Source: Methanobacteriota archaeon (GTDB taxonomy: Archaea > Thermoplasmatota > Poseidoniia > Poseidoniales > Thalassarchaeaceae). From it: 54,971 nt of DNA. The stretch spans positions 1 to 54,971 of the forward strand of contig PBMR01000002.1 in the NCBI GenBank assembly GCA_002722735.1. The letters run 5' to 3'. The position numbers and the translations under genes are program-made. This document shows, piece by piece, positions 33,911-42,283 of the stretch (its first letter is position 1; each line of letters opens with the position of its first letter). The notes below the pieces were generated by a model. It was given only the letters and a program-made list of their open reading frames with translations, did no database searches and was not told the origin of the DNA.

Positions 33911-35143
33911 TTAAGAAATCAGTTTCTCTCTTGCAAGAGTGGTTTCTGGGTCGTTCGGATAAGTCGAACTGGCCGCCTCAACCATCTTCTCAGCGGCATT
34001 GACCCTACCGATCCACATCAGCAGCTTTCCTACTGGATATACGAATGAGGTCCTGTTTCCAAGATGCGGTCCGACTTCATCCAAGAGGACGGTGGCCTCG
34101 GCTATGTTCCGTTCCAATGCTGCCCTCAGTGCATCTTTCAACTGCTTCTTGACTTCGGATTGGGGCCATTCGTCCTGCTGAACCCATGGCCAGTAGCTGA
34201 CAGCCTCTGGAATAGCGGTTACCAAATCCTTGTTGGTGGATACCGAGGGTATGCGTGGTGCTGAAGGAAGGTTTTGGGGGGCATCACTAATCTCCGGAAG
34301 TTCGACCCGTTCGGGAATAGGGCTTGCATTCAGCCTAGGTATTGGGAGGCTCGTCGGTGCGGGTGGAAGTTCGATTGTTGAATCTTGACTTGGGCTCGGT
34401 TCCTCCACAACTTCGCTGTCCTCGGCTTGGATCTCCTCGAGAGGGCGTTTTTCCGATTCCGGATGGGGCTCTTGGGTCTCGTCGGCTATTGAAATAGGGC
34501 TCGCGAAGGCTGCCTCATACTCATCGACAACTCCGTCGCCATCGAAATCAGCGGAGTCGGTCACAGGAGTTGCTTCCTCCGGGGTTGACCACCCGTTAGT
34601 ATCCGGTACCTCGCTGGCTGGTACGATTTCCACGTGACCCGGAGTCTCCGCTGTAGGTTGAACCAGTTCGATTGGTTTGTACTCAGTCTCCTCGGCCTCC
34701 TCGGAATTTCCAGGACTATCTGGGACCTCGAACTTTTTGACAAATCGGGGCACATCCTCGGACGTAAGCTCGTACTCCTCTTCTTCCTCCATTGATTGGG
34801 AGGGATTCAGTATAGAAGAGAAATCGGGCTGCTGGGTTAGGATAACCTCGTCATCGTCCCCATATTGAGCCACGTCGATGACCACATTATCCATGGAAAA
34901 GGACGGGGGCTTCAATTCCTCATTCTCGATTTCTTCTTTCTCAATCTCACTCACCAACTCGTCGAGCAAATCCGAAGACGTGCTATCATCGAGTCCCGAT
35001 GTCTGCTTGAATGAAGGTCTGTCGAGTTGGTAGTAGCAGCGGATGCAAATTGTTGTGCCCTCTGGGTTATAATGCTGACAAGAAGGACAGGTTACGCCTT
35101 GGATTTCTGCCTGACGCCATGACTTGAATCTGTCAAAGACCAT
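33911..35143 (-). CDS. Zinc-ribbon protein with acidic linker and EF-hand-like loop, unknown function
   Basis: 410 residues. The N-terminus has a zinc ribbon (CPSC...CIRC at about 19-36). A long acidic, proline-rich low-complexity region of some 260 residues follows. Within it is DFDGDGVVDEYE (about 198-209), which fits the 12-residue EF-hand loop with a glutamate at the last position. The C-terminal 100 residues are helical (VKKQLKDALRAALERNIAEATVLLDEVGPHL and on) and resemble a TPR-like repeat pair. No signal peptide or membrane helix is present, so it is probably cytoplasmic. I do not recognise a named family. The start is ATG 35143 after GAGGGGTGATGGGG. Confidence 0.75.
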   Translation of the reverse strand: MVFDRFKSWRQAEIQGVTCPSCQHYNPEGTTICIRCYYQLDRPSFKQTSGLDDSTSSDLLDELVSEIEKEEIENEELKPPSFSMDNVVIDVAQYGDDDEVILTQQPDFSSILNPSQSMEEEEEYELTSEDVPRFVKKFEVPDSPGNSEEAEETEYKPIELVQPTAETPGHVEIVPASEVPDTNGWSTPEEATPVTDSADFDGDGVVDEYEAAFASPISIADETQEPHPESEKRPLEEIQAEDSEVVEEPSPSQDSTIELPPAPTSLPIPRLNASPIPERVELPEISDAPQNLPSAPRIPSVSTNKDLVTAIPEAVSYWPWVQQDEWPQSEVKKQLKDALRAALERNIAEATVLLDEVGPHLGNRTSFVYPVGKLLMWIGRVNAAEKMVEAASSTYPNDPETTLAREKLIS

Positions 35144-35270
35144 GCCCCATCACCCCTCAGACGATGCCCTCGGTGAAAGCATGCGTTTAACTCTCACCCG
35201 AGAAAGTTGTGGTCGACAGCACGGGCTCTAGGCAGGCAAGCGTGATAGAGGCTGCACAGGACGGGGTATC

Positions 35271-37199
35271 GTGAATGGTTCCGAGGAGGCGCTTCCCGCA
35301 CGTTTTAGGCGCAGTCAGGATCACCACGAAGCATACCTCCGACTGATTCGATGGGAACTGGACGACGAGTTGGCGATGACTGAGGAGAGGCTTAGAAACT
35401 GGTCCAATAGCAAGCTACAGGCTAATGGCATCGCTCTTTTCGATCTAACTGCCAAACCTGACGGATGGTTGTTCGGACAGAGGGTAGTTCGATTGCGAAA
35501 TGGCACCGGAGGAAAGTTTGGCACACATCGTTTCAGACAGGGTGATATCGTGATGCTAAGCCGCAACAGCCCACTGACTGAGAAGCCGGTTGAAGCTATA
35601 GTCAGCAAACGCAGCAAGAATGCCATAAGAATCGTTCTTCCTGAAGCCCCACAAGACCTCAGAAAAGGTAAATGGAGGATGGATAGGGGTGCAAACAGAA
35701 TCGCGTTTGACAGGATGAGAGATGCCCTAAACTCAGTTTTCGAAGAAGATGGAAGCGCCCCCCTCAGGGAACTGATTCTTGGCTCGGTGCATGACCCAGC
35801 GAGTACTGCCTCACTCATTCCCGAGTTAGGTGGAGTCAAGCTAGTCCGAGTCCCCATGCCAAGTGATTTGAATCAAGCCCAGCGCAATGCTGCTGAGGCT
35901 GCGATATCAAATCGCCTTACCCTTATTCAGGGACCACCTGGAACAGGCAAGACGCATACGGCAGTGAGAATCCTAGGGGCCTGGGCCAAGCAGGACATTG
36001 GGTCAACGCTAGCAGTCGCCGACTCGAACGTAGCAGTAGATAATCTGCTCGAAGGGCTGTTGGCTATTGGTGTTAGAGCAGTAAGACTGGGACAACCCGT
36101 CAAGGTTCGAGAAGATCTCAGGGAAGCCACCATGGACGCAGAGATGGAGAGGCATCCGCTTAGAAAGGACCTGTTGGAGCACCTTGAGCTCAACGAGAAA
36201 CTGGCTCGCAGAATCAAGGGTATGCGGGGTGGCAAGGACAAGGGCCTTGCTCATAGAGACCTGAGCAGAGGTTGGAAAGAGGTGCGTAGGATCGAGGCTC
36301 AGATGCGTGACGACATCCTAGACAAGGCACAGGTACTGTGCTGCACATGCATTGGTTCTGGGCACGATCTCCTAATTGGAAGAAGATTCCCAAGGGTGCT
36401 TGTTGACGAGGCGACCCAAGCTACCGAGCCGGCCACTCTGGTTCCGATAGTGAGGGGTGCGCGACAGGTAGTCCTGATAGGAGACCACAGGCAACTTCCA
36501 CCGACCGTCATCTCTAGGAGATCGGAAGAAGGGGGATTGAGCAGATCTCTATTTGAGCGCATGATCAAAATGGGAATCGAGCCCCTGATGCTAACCACTC
36601 AGTACAGGATGCATCCTGCAATCTCCGAGTTTCCGAACTCTCGGTTCTACGAGAGTCGTCTTGAAAATGGAGTCAGCGAGACAGACAGATTGGCTCCCAA
36701 AGGCCTCATTTGGCCTGATTGGGACGTCCCCATCGCCTTTCTACCAGTAGAGGGAGGTGAGGTTCTGTCTCCGGACGGGGCATCGAAGGAGAATCCGGCG
36801 GAGGCATCATGGGTCGTAAGCCTCCTGCTGAATCTGTTGAAAGCAGGAGAACTCAGAGAGAAAGACATCGGGATAATAACCCCGTATGCTGGGCAAGTCA
36901 GGACGATTCGCGACCAGATGCCCGAGAATCTGCAAAGTGTCGAGGTACGCACTGTCGATGGCTACCAAGGTAGGGAGAAGGAGGTCATCATCTTCTCTTG
37001 CGTTCGCTCCAACATAAACGGGAACATTGGTTTCCTCTCTGACGCTAGGAGGCTCAACGTGGCGCTAACAAGGGCAAAACGTGGACTAGTGGTTGTCGGC
37101 AACCCTACCACATTGAGGTGCGATGGCAACTGGGAGGCATGGTTGAGTCACATCCGCAGTCGAAATCTTGAGGCATGGCACTTGCTCGGAACAGCCTGA
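35271..37199 (+). CDS. Superfamily 1 helicase, UPF1/IGHMBP2-like
   Basis: 642 residues. Motif I is IQGPPGTGKTHTAVRIL (about 219-235), motif II VLVDEATQATEPATLVP (about 375-391), motif III GDHRQLPPTV, motif IV around LTTQYRMHPAISEFPNSRFYES, motif V TVDGYQGREKEVIIFSCVRSN, and motif VI NVALTRAKRGLVVVGN. The DEAT(Q) box and QYRMHP are typical of the UPF1-like group, which unwinds DNA or RNA 5' to 3'. The N-terminal 180 residues contain the beta-barrel (1B) region. Start: GTG 35271 by length and conservation, with only a weak ribosome-binding site. The RDD gene follows after 9 bp, so these genes may form an operon with YrdC and MetAP2. Confidence 0.93.
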   Translation: MNGSEEALPARFRRSQDHHEAYLRLIRWELDDELAMTEERLRNWSNSKLQANGIALFDLTAKPDGWLFGQRVVRLRNGTGGKFGTHRFRQGDIVMLSRNSPLTEKPVEAIVSKRSKNAIRIVLPEAPQDLRKGKWRMDRGANRIAFDRMRDALNSVFEEDGSAPLRELILGSVHDPASTASLIPELGGVKLVRVPMPSDLNQAQRNAAEAAISNRLTLIQGPPGTGKTHTAVRILGAWAKQDIGSTLAVADSNVAVDNLLEGLLAIGVRAVRLGQPVKVREDLREATMDAEMERHPLRKDLLEHLELNEKLARRIKGMRGGKDKGLAHRDLSRGWKEVRRIEAQMRDDILDKAQVLCCTCIGSGHDLLIGRRFPRVLVDEATQATEPATLVPIVRGARQVVLIGDHRQLPPTVISRRSEEGGLSRSLFERMIKMGIEPLMLTTQYRMHPAISEFPNSRFYESRLENGVSETDRLAPKGLIWPDWDVPIAFLPVEGGEVLSPDGASKENPAEASWVVSLLLNLLKAGELREKDIGIITPYAGQVRTIRDQMPENLQSVEVRTVDGYQGREKEVIIFSCVRSNINGNIGFLSDARRLNVALTRAKRGLVVVGNPTTLRCDGNWEAWLSHIRSRNLEAWHLLGTA

Positions 37200-37208
37200 G
37201 GAACGGAG

Positions 37209-37781
37209 ATGGTTGATCATGACTCACCCATATCTCTCCACGGAGGGGAGAATCTTGCCAAGGCCGTGGTTTCCCAAGGCGAAGGGCATTGGTCGGTCCC
37301 TGAAGGAACCATTCTAGCCTCTGCCACGAGGAGGATTGTAGCCTTCGTTATCGATGTGATAATCGTGACAACGATATTGATGATAGCGACTCAGTCGATG
37401 ATTCGAAACGCTTGGAACTTGACTCTCTGGATTTCTCCAGAATTCCACTACGCACTGGCATTCGCACTCGTTCTCCTAGCTAGTCACTGGCTCTATTGGA
37501 GAGTGACGGGCGTGGTGTTCTCAAGATCGCTGGGGCAACGGATGTTCGGTCTAGCAGTGGTCTGCGACGATGGATCGGGTGTGACCGGCGAGATGTGGGA
37601 TAGTCGTTCACTAAGGAAGCTGGTCTATCTACTACCGATCGTTAACTTGTACTTCGGTGCCTACGAGACGGCTAGAATCTCACAAAGGCACACTCATCAG
37701 ACCAATCTTGATCTGGAAATTGGGACGATAGTCGCTCATGCTGACTCACTCCCTCCAGCGAGTCGTCGTCACATCAAGTAG
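37209..37781 (+). CDS. RDD-family membrane protein
   Basis: 190 residues. An RDD domain begins at about residue 38 (ASATRRIVAFVIDVIIVTTILM), with the Arg and Asp that name the family, and continues through SLGQRMFGLAVVCDDG. Three to four membrane helices are visible (about 46-65, 80-100, 105-125 and 150-170). The first 35 residues are hydrophilic and cytoplasmic. RDD proteins have been linked to transport, but no substrate can be inferred here. It lies 9 bp after the helicase gene and 8 bp before the YrdC gene. Confidence 0.85.
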   Translation: MVDHDSPISLHGGENLAKAVVSQGEGHWSVPEGTILASATRRIVAFVIDVIIVTTILMIATQSMIRNAWNLTLWISPEFHYALAFALVLLASHWLYWRVTGVVFSRSLGQRMFGLAVVCDDGSGVTGEMWDSRSLRKLVYLLPIVNLYFGAYETARISQRHTHQTNLDLEIGTIVAHADSLPPASRRHIK

Positions 37782-37789
37782 GTGAGATC

Positions 37790-38392
37790 TTGCAAGAGGC
37801 AGTGAATCTGGTTCTTTCGGGACATTGCGTCGTTTACCCTACCTCGACCCAACCTGCCCTCGGTTGTATACCAAATTCGCTTGCATTGGACGGATTGTTC
37901 GCCATCAAGAATCGGCCGTCCCATTTCCCAGTCAGTCTTGGAGTGGTGGACTTGGATCAGGCTGAGGAACTCGTCGAAGTACCCGAAGACGTCCCAGATA
38001 TTCTAGCAGACTTTCCTGAAGGTTCCTTGACCATTATTCTACGAGCCCGCGAGAACATGGATTCGAGGCTTGGGGGGGCTAATGTCGCAATCAGGGTTAT
38101 TTCTCACCCGATTGCAAAAGAGTTCCTCAGAATGACGGGGGCCCTCACAGCAACTAGCGCGAACTCGAGTGGAGATGCCCCCCTGAACGACTGCGATTCC
38201 GCTGCAAGGCTTCTCTCGACTTCGGAAAGGGCCGTTGGGAGCATCGCAGGAATGTGCGGTGGCGGCGCACCCAGTACTTTGATAGCATGGCATACTGTCT
38301 GTGGTGCACCTGAGTCGTCCAGCATCGAGGTAATGAGAGAAGGTAAGGTAAGTTCTGAGGAGGTTCTCACATGGTGGAAGAGGAGGATCTGA
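37790..38392 (+). CDS. tsaC: YrdC/Sua5-family threonylcarbamoyl-AMP synthase
   Basis: 200 residues, the short YrdC form without the extra Sua5 C-terminal domain. The enzyme makes threonylcarbamoyl-AMP for the t6A modification of ANN-decoding tRNAs. Visible: VVYPTSTQPALGCIPNS (family YPTETVYGLGC, here divergent), FAIKNRPSHFPVSLGV (family KxRp...P), SLTIILRA, and ALTATSANSSGDAP (family STSANxSG). The changed YPTETxYGL loop makes activity less certain. The start is TTG 37790 and the 3' end overlaps the MetAP gene by 22 bp. It may instead be a YrdC-like RNA-binding paralogue, because many archaea carry a longer Sua5. Confidence 0.82.
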   Translation: MQEAVNLVLSGHCVVYPTSTQPALGCIPNSLALDGLFAIKNRPSHFPVSLGVVDLDQAEELVEVPEDVPDILADFPEGSLTIILRARENMDSRLGGANVAIRVISHPIAKEFLRMTGALTATSANSSGDAPLNDCDSAARLLSTSERAVGSIAGMCGGGAPSTLIAWHTVCGAPESSSIEVMREGKVSSEEVLTWWKRRI

Positions 38393-39384
38393 AGCAGTGG
38401 CGGGATGCCGGTCACGTCGCTCGTCGATCTCTTGAGGGCATAAAGGACGAAATTGTTGCCGGAAAGGCTTGGATTGACGTCATTGAGTCTGCGGAGCGCT
38501 TCATCAAAAGGCATGGCGGACAAGCGGGCTTCCCGGTCACAATCTCGGTCAACGACATGGCGGCCCATTACACGACGAATACCGAACTAACCCCCCCGGA
38601 GGGAGTGGAGGGCGAGATGATCTTCGAGAACGGCGACCTCGTCAAGCTCGACATCGGAGTCCACATCAAGGGGGCTCTCGCCGATAATGCTCTTACTGTC
38701 GAAGTGGGAAGCGGGAGTCTACACTCTGATCAGATCAAAGCGGCAGAAGAGGCCCGCGATGCGGCCATCGAGAAGATGCATCCGGGAACACCGTGGCATG
38801 AAATTGGTGCTGCTGCCCAACAAGTCGCCAGCGATGCTGGGTTCGAGCCAATCAGGAATCTCTGTGGCCACAGAATGGAACGCTGGAACTTGCACACGGG
38901 CCTATCGGTCCCAATGTACGCTTGTGGCCCCAACAACCCGAGTTACAAGGGAGGTGCGGAACTCGGCAGCATCTATGCAATCGAACCATTCAACACAACA
39001 GGAAAGACGGGGATGATCGAGAACGTCCCCCCACAGGGATCATCCAACATCCTGAGAGTGACGGGGAACGTGAAGATTCGCAAAGCCCTGAAAAAGAAGA
39101 AGCTCAAGCCCCTCGGTGCTACCATGGCAAGGTACATTGAGGAGCGTTACCATACCCTCCCATTCGCTGAGCGATGGGCGTACCCCTTACTGGCAAAGCC
39201 CTTCCCAGACGAGGACGAGGCTTCGTTGCGAAGGAAATGGAGGGTCCTTGTGAATAAGTTGACATCCATCAGATTTCTCGAAGAGTATGAAGCCCTTCGT
39301 GACGTCGATGGTGGGATGGTGGGCCAGTTCGAGCACACAGTTTACGTTGCTGAAGGGGGTCCAGAGATCCTGACTGTAGTGTGA
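38371..39384 (+). CDS. map: Methionine aminopeptidase, type II
   Basis: 337 residues. Removes the initiator methionine from nascent proteins. All metal ligands of the pita-bread fold are visible: D94 (VKLDIGVH), D105 (LADNAL), H167 (LCGHRME), E205 (AIEPFN) and E321 (GQFEHTVYV). The catalytic histidine is H66 (AAHYTTN). The insertion between H167 and E205-E321 makes it type II, as in archaea and eukaryotes. The start is ATG 38371 after GAGGAGG. It is the last gene of the possible helicase-RDD-YrdC-MetAP operon and is followed by a T-rich terminator. Confidence 0.96.
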   Translation: MVEEEDLKQWRDAGHVARRSLEGIKDEIVAGKAWIDVIESAERFIKRHGGQAGFPVTISVNDMAAHYTTNTELTPPEGVEGEMIFENGDLVKLDIGVHIKGALADNALTVEVGSGSLHSDQIKAAEEARDAAIEKMHPGTPWHEIGAAAQQVASDAGFEPIRNLCGHRMERWNLHTGLSVPMYACGPNNPSYKGGAELGSIYAIEPFNTTGKTGMIENVPPQGSSNILRVTGNVKIRKALKKKKLKPLGATMARYIEERYHTLPFAERWAYPLLAKPFPDEDEASLRRKWRVLVNKLTSIRFLEEYEALRDVDGGMVGQFEHTVYVAEGGPEILTVV

Positions 39385-39414
39385 TTTACCCCCAGTACTT
39401 CGTTTTCCAGTAAA

Positions 39415-39427
39415 TTTTTCTTTTTTT
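39415..39427 (+). terminator. Poly-T transcription terminator after map
   Basis: TTTTTCTTTTTTT lies about 30 bp after the map stop codon. Archaeal RNA polymerase terminates at such T-runs without a hairpin. The rest of the 162-bp convergent gap (to 39546) holds no gene that I can support. Confidence 0.65.
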
Positions 39428-39546
39428 CACAACGATTATTTATCGAGGACTCCCTGACCGGGTCGTACAGGACGAAAGGTTCTCGCTGAGTGCATCCCAT
39501 CCCCTCGCTATTATCTCTCGCCCTGTACACCTGATTGGGCTAGCAG

Positions 39547-40473
39547 TCATGCTTTCTGTGAGATTTTCTGAGATGAGGCGGCCGAACCGAAAATCGTGAC
39601 TGCGATTATTGCCGCGAGCACTAGAAATATGCCTACTGTCTGATTTGTGGAAGGGGACTCATCGAGCAGGAAAACCCCCCAAATTAACGTAAGGACCGGT
39701 TGTAGAAGAATGGCGAATGACGTGTGGGCAGCAGGGAGCCGTGGCAAGGCGTAGGCAATAGCGGTCCACCCGCCAACTTGGCACAACAAAGCTAGCACTA
39801 CCAACCAAGCATGGCCAGGCCAAGTAGGTTGGAGGTCGATTGGGTCTATCGATGCGCTCTGGAGAGGAAGCAATCCGAGGAGGAGCAATCCGAGTGCAGC
39901 ACCCGCGGTGGCATCTAGTTGGACATTTGCGGCTGGGGCCAACTCTCTGTTGGAATGACGGAATACGATTAGGAATGAGGAGTAGAAGAATGCCGCTCCC
40001 ATTCCGAAGATCACGCCCTTTATCGGATCGGCGCCGAAGGGGTCGGAGTCGGATACTCCTGATATCAGGGCCAAGCCAGCAAGAACCACTGGCAAGGAGA
40101 AGAGGATCGCAGGATTTGGGCGCTCTCCGAAGAGTCGCCAGGAGGCGAGCGTCACTATTATGACCTGAGAGTTTCCCAGCAGGGTAGCGATGCCGATGCC
40201 GATGAAAATCATTGAACTGTGGTACGATAGCATATCGGGAGCGAGAATCGCACCTGCTCCGAAAGCCATCCATCTTGTTCGAGTTGAGCGGGAGTCGTCT
40301 CTGCGTGCGATGTAGGCTAGCAGAATGAGTGCGGGAAGTGCGTATAACATTCGGAAGAAGGCCCCTGTAGCGGGGTTGGTGTCAGAATAGACATAGATTA
40401 CCGGGGAGAATGAAATCGCGACGGCACCTCCCAAAGCAACCAGCATTACCTGTCGGTCAGAACTGACCGACAT
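39547..40473 (-). CDS. DMT/EamA-family transporter
   Basis: 308 residues, about ten transmembrane helices in two five-helix halves. The second half begins near GVIFGMGAAFFYSSFLIVF, and the C-terminal TSFAILLQPVLTLIWGVFLLDESPSTNQTVGIFLVLAAI is the conserved EamA ending. Family members export or import metabolites such as amino acids and nucleotides. The substrate cannot be predicted. The start is ATG 40473. It lies 9 bp downstream of the glutaredoxin gene on the same strand, so co-transcription with the BolA-Grx pair is possible. Confidence 0.92.
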   Translation of the reverse strand: MSVSSDRQVMLVALGGAVAISFSPVIYVYSDTNPATGAFFRMLYALPALILLAYIARRDDSRSTRTRWMAFGAGAILAPDMLSYHSSMIFIGIGIATLLGNSQVIIVTLASWRLFGERPNPAILFSLPVVLAGLALISGVSDSDPFGADPIKGVIFGMGAAFFYSSFLIVFRHSNRELAPAANVQLDATAGAALGLLLLGLLPLQSASIDPIDLQPTWPGHAWLVVLALLCQVGGWTAIAYALPRLPAAHTSFAILLQPVLTLIWGVFLLDESPSTNQTVGIFLVLAAIIAVTIFGSAASSQKISQKA

Positions 40474-40482
40474 GTGAATCCC

Positions 40483-40818
40483 CTAACTTGAGTTTCCATC
40501 TTCAAGCATTTTCTGCAATTCGCCGCTCTGATACATCTCCAAGGCTATGTCCGAGCCGCCTATCAATTCTCCATGGACGAAAACCTGTGGCATTGTGGGG
40601 AAGTCCGACCAAGAACAAACCGAGGGGATAGCGTTCGGGTCCGATAGCACGTTAACGCTAGTAAATGGCTCATCGAGTTGGCTCAGCACCATGGCAGCAC
40701 GGTTGCTGAATCCACACATTGGCTGCTCCGGAGTCCCCTTCATGAACAAAACCAACCTATTTCCAGTCACCACCTCATCTAGCCATTCATCAGACCAATC
40801 TTCATTCATCTTCTTCAC
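40483..40818 (-). CDS. Monothiol glutaredoxin (CGFS type)
   Basis: 111 residues. The active site is MCGFS (C35), which marks the Grx4/GrxD class that carries 2Fe-2S clusters. Flanking motifs match: VLFMKGTPEQPMCGFSNRA, then WSDFPTMPQVFVHGELIGGSDI with the cis-proline and the GGxD glutathione site. Its start overlaps the stop of the BolA gene by 4 bp (ATGA), so the two are translationally coupled. BolA and CGFS glutaredoxins form a known complex in iron-sulfur cluster handling and iron sensing. A DMT transporter follows after 9 bp. Confidence 0.94.
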   Translation of the reverse strand: MKKMNEDWSDEWLDEVVTGNRLVLFMKGTPEQPMCGFSNRAAMVLSQLDEPFTSVNVLSDPNAIPSVCSWSDFPTMPQVFVHGELIGGSDIALEMYQSGELQKMLEDGNSS

Positions 40819-41138
40819 TCCCTGTCCGTCCTACGGACGTGTACCCCAAAGAACTCCACCTCTTCACTATGAGGGTCAAATGCCGTCTCGTCACCGGGAC
40901 TCGCCTGTTCCGGGGTCATGCACTTCAAATCTAGGGCATGGACGGAATTGCTCGCAATATGGGGCTTGAAGTGGTCCAGTATAGGCCTCTGGCGCTGCAG
41001 AGGCCTGACTCCCTCGAAACTGGGAGAAACCACGCGGACGTGGAAATGGTCGCCGCTTCCATGCAGATCGATTACCTCGACCACCGCATCTGGGACCACC
41101 TTGAGGACCTCGTCGACCATCCAGCCCTTCGCGACCAT
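40815..41138 (-). CDS. BolA-family protein
   Basis: 107 residues. The BolA core is VVPDAVVEVIDLHGSGDHFHVRVVSPSFEGVRPLQRQRPILDHFKPHIASNSVHALDLKCMTPEQ. This includes GSGDHFHVRVVSP and the RxxxV/I...L...HALDLK pattern of the family. The conserved histidine in DHFH and HAL are the usual iron-sulfur ligands with glutaredoxin. It overlaps the glutaredoxin gene (ATGA), which strongly supports a Grx-BolA role. The C-terminal 35 residues (EQASPGDETAFDPHSEE and on) extend beyond the core. The start is ATG 41138, 30 bp after the Rpe gene ends. Confidence 0.92.
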   Translation of the reverse strand: MVAKGWMVDEVLKVVPDAVVEVIDLHGSGDHFHVRVVSPSFEGVRPLQRQRPILDHFKPHIASNSVHALDLKCMTPEQASPGDETAFDPHSEEVEFFGVHVRRTDRE

Positions 41139-41168
41139 GAGGCGCGTCGGGTACTGGACGTTTTGAAA

Positions 41169-41849
41169 CTACGTTTTGAGTGCGGTCCTAATCGCATCAA
41201 GGTTCTCGGCAATCGTGCCGCGTTCGTTAATGAGTCCAGAGCCCACCACTGCGATGTCGATGCCCCACTGGGCTACCATCGAGGCGTTGTGGTCTTTGAT
41301 GCCGCCGTCAATCATCAACTTGGTCGCACGGCCGCCTAAAGCAATCTGGGAGTCTATAGCGGCGCGGAAGGCCCTCACCTTGCCCTCAATCTCAGGCATG
41401 AACTGCTGCCCGCCCTTCCCGGGGACAACCGACATGACCAGTACGAGGTCCAAGTCGGGCAGCAGCGGCAGCACCTCCTCGGCCAGGGTGGACGGATTGA
41501 GAACACAACCGGCTTGCACGCCTGCACCGTGGAGATCGGATATCAGGGCTGGGAAGTCGTCCACGGCCTCGATGTGAGCGATAACCATGTCCACGCCCGC
41601 ATCGACGTATTGATCCCAGGCCTCCTCGGCATTGGTGATCATCAAGTGGCAGTCGATGAAGGCCTTGGTACCCAGATGCTCTCTCGCGGATCGAATCAGT
41701 GCCGGTCCGAAGGTGATGGTCCGGTTAACCACCCAATTGCCGTCCATGACATCCATGTGAAACCAATTTATCCCAGCAGCGGAGGCTTCCCCAAGGGTCT
41801 CCCCGAGTCTGCAGAAGTTGGCCGTAAGTATGCTCGGCGAAATCTCCAT
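41169..41849 (-). CDS. rpe: Ribulose-phosphate 3-epimerase
   Basis: 226 residues from ATG 41849 (MEISPSILTANFCRLGE), which has GGGGGAG directly upstream; an upstream frame to 41888 lacks support. Interconverts ribulose 5-phosphate and xylulose 5-phosphate. The TIM-barrel motifs are present: SPSILTANF, FHMDVMDGNWV (metal ligands H and D), DCHLMI, VMSVVPGKGGQQFMPE, and MIDGGIKDHNASMVAQWGIDIAVVGSGL (final D and phosphate loop). Most euryarchaea lack a canonical pentose-phosphate pathway, so the gene points to non-oxidative pentose interconversion in this organism. It is on the same strand as the BolA gene. Confidence 0.96.
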   Translation of the reverse strand: MEISPSILTANFCRLGETLGEASAAGINWFHMDVMDGNWVVNRTITFGPALIRSAREHLGTKAFIDCHLMITNAEEAWDQYVDAGVDMVIAHIEAVDDFPALISDLHGAGVQAGCVLNPSTLAEEVLPLLPDLDLVLVMSVVPGKGGQQFMPEIEGKVRAFRAAIDSQIALGGRATKLMIDGGIKDHNASMVAQWGIDIAVVGSGLINERGTIAENLDAIRTALKT

Positions 41850-41965
41850 CGACTCCCCCGAGCATCGGGTGAGGCTTTCGGTTCTCAATCCCTCCGGCGG
41901 CCCGTTCAGTCACGCACACACATGTTGATAGGACGCGAACACGGCGTTTAGCCAGTGGTGAACAA

Positions 41966-42283
41966 ATGGGACGAGTAATTGATGCAAGTGATTCTGACTT
42001 CGATGTCGTGACCAAGAGTGACGAATGGGTTCTAGTCGATTTCTGGGCCCCTTGGTGCGGACCGTGCAAAATGGTAGCGCCCGTCCTATCGCAGATTGCC
42101 AGTGAGAGGGATATTACTGTAGCCAAGGTAAACACCGATGTCAGCCCAATGAGCTCAGGCAGGTTCGGTATACGCGGAATCCCAGCACTGATACTGTTCA
42201 ACAATGGCGAGGTTGTCGATCGGATGACGGGAGCGATGCCCAAACCCGGCATGGATGACTGGCTCAATCAGCACATGACCTAG
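41966..42283 (+). CDS. trx: Thioredoxin
   Basis: 105 residues with the active site WAPWCGPCK (C31 and C34). It also has the cis-proline loop RGIPALILFNNGEVVDRMTGAM, typical of general cytoplasmic thioredoxin. It reduces protein disulfides with electrons from thioredoxin reductase. ATG 41966 is used. Its last 4 bp overlap the end of the convergent STAND ATPase gene. It is divergent from rpe. Confidence 0.97.
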   Translation: MGRVIDASDSDFDVVTKSDEWVLVDFWAPWCGPCKMVAPVLSQIASERDITVAKVNTDVSPMSSGRFGIRGIPALILFNNGEVVDRMTGAMPKPGMDDWLNQHMT

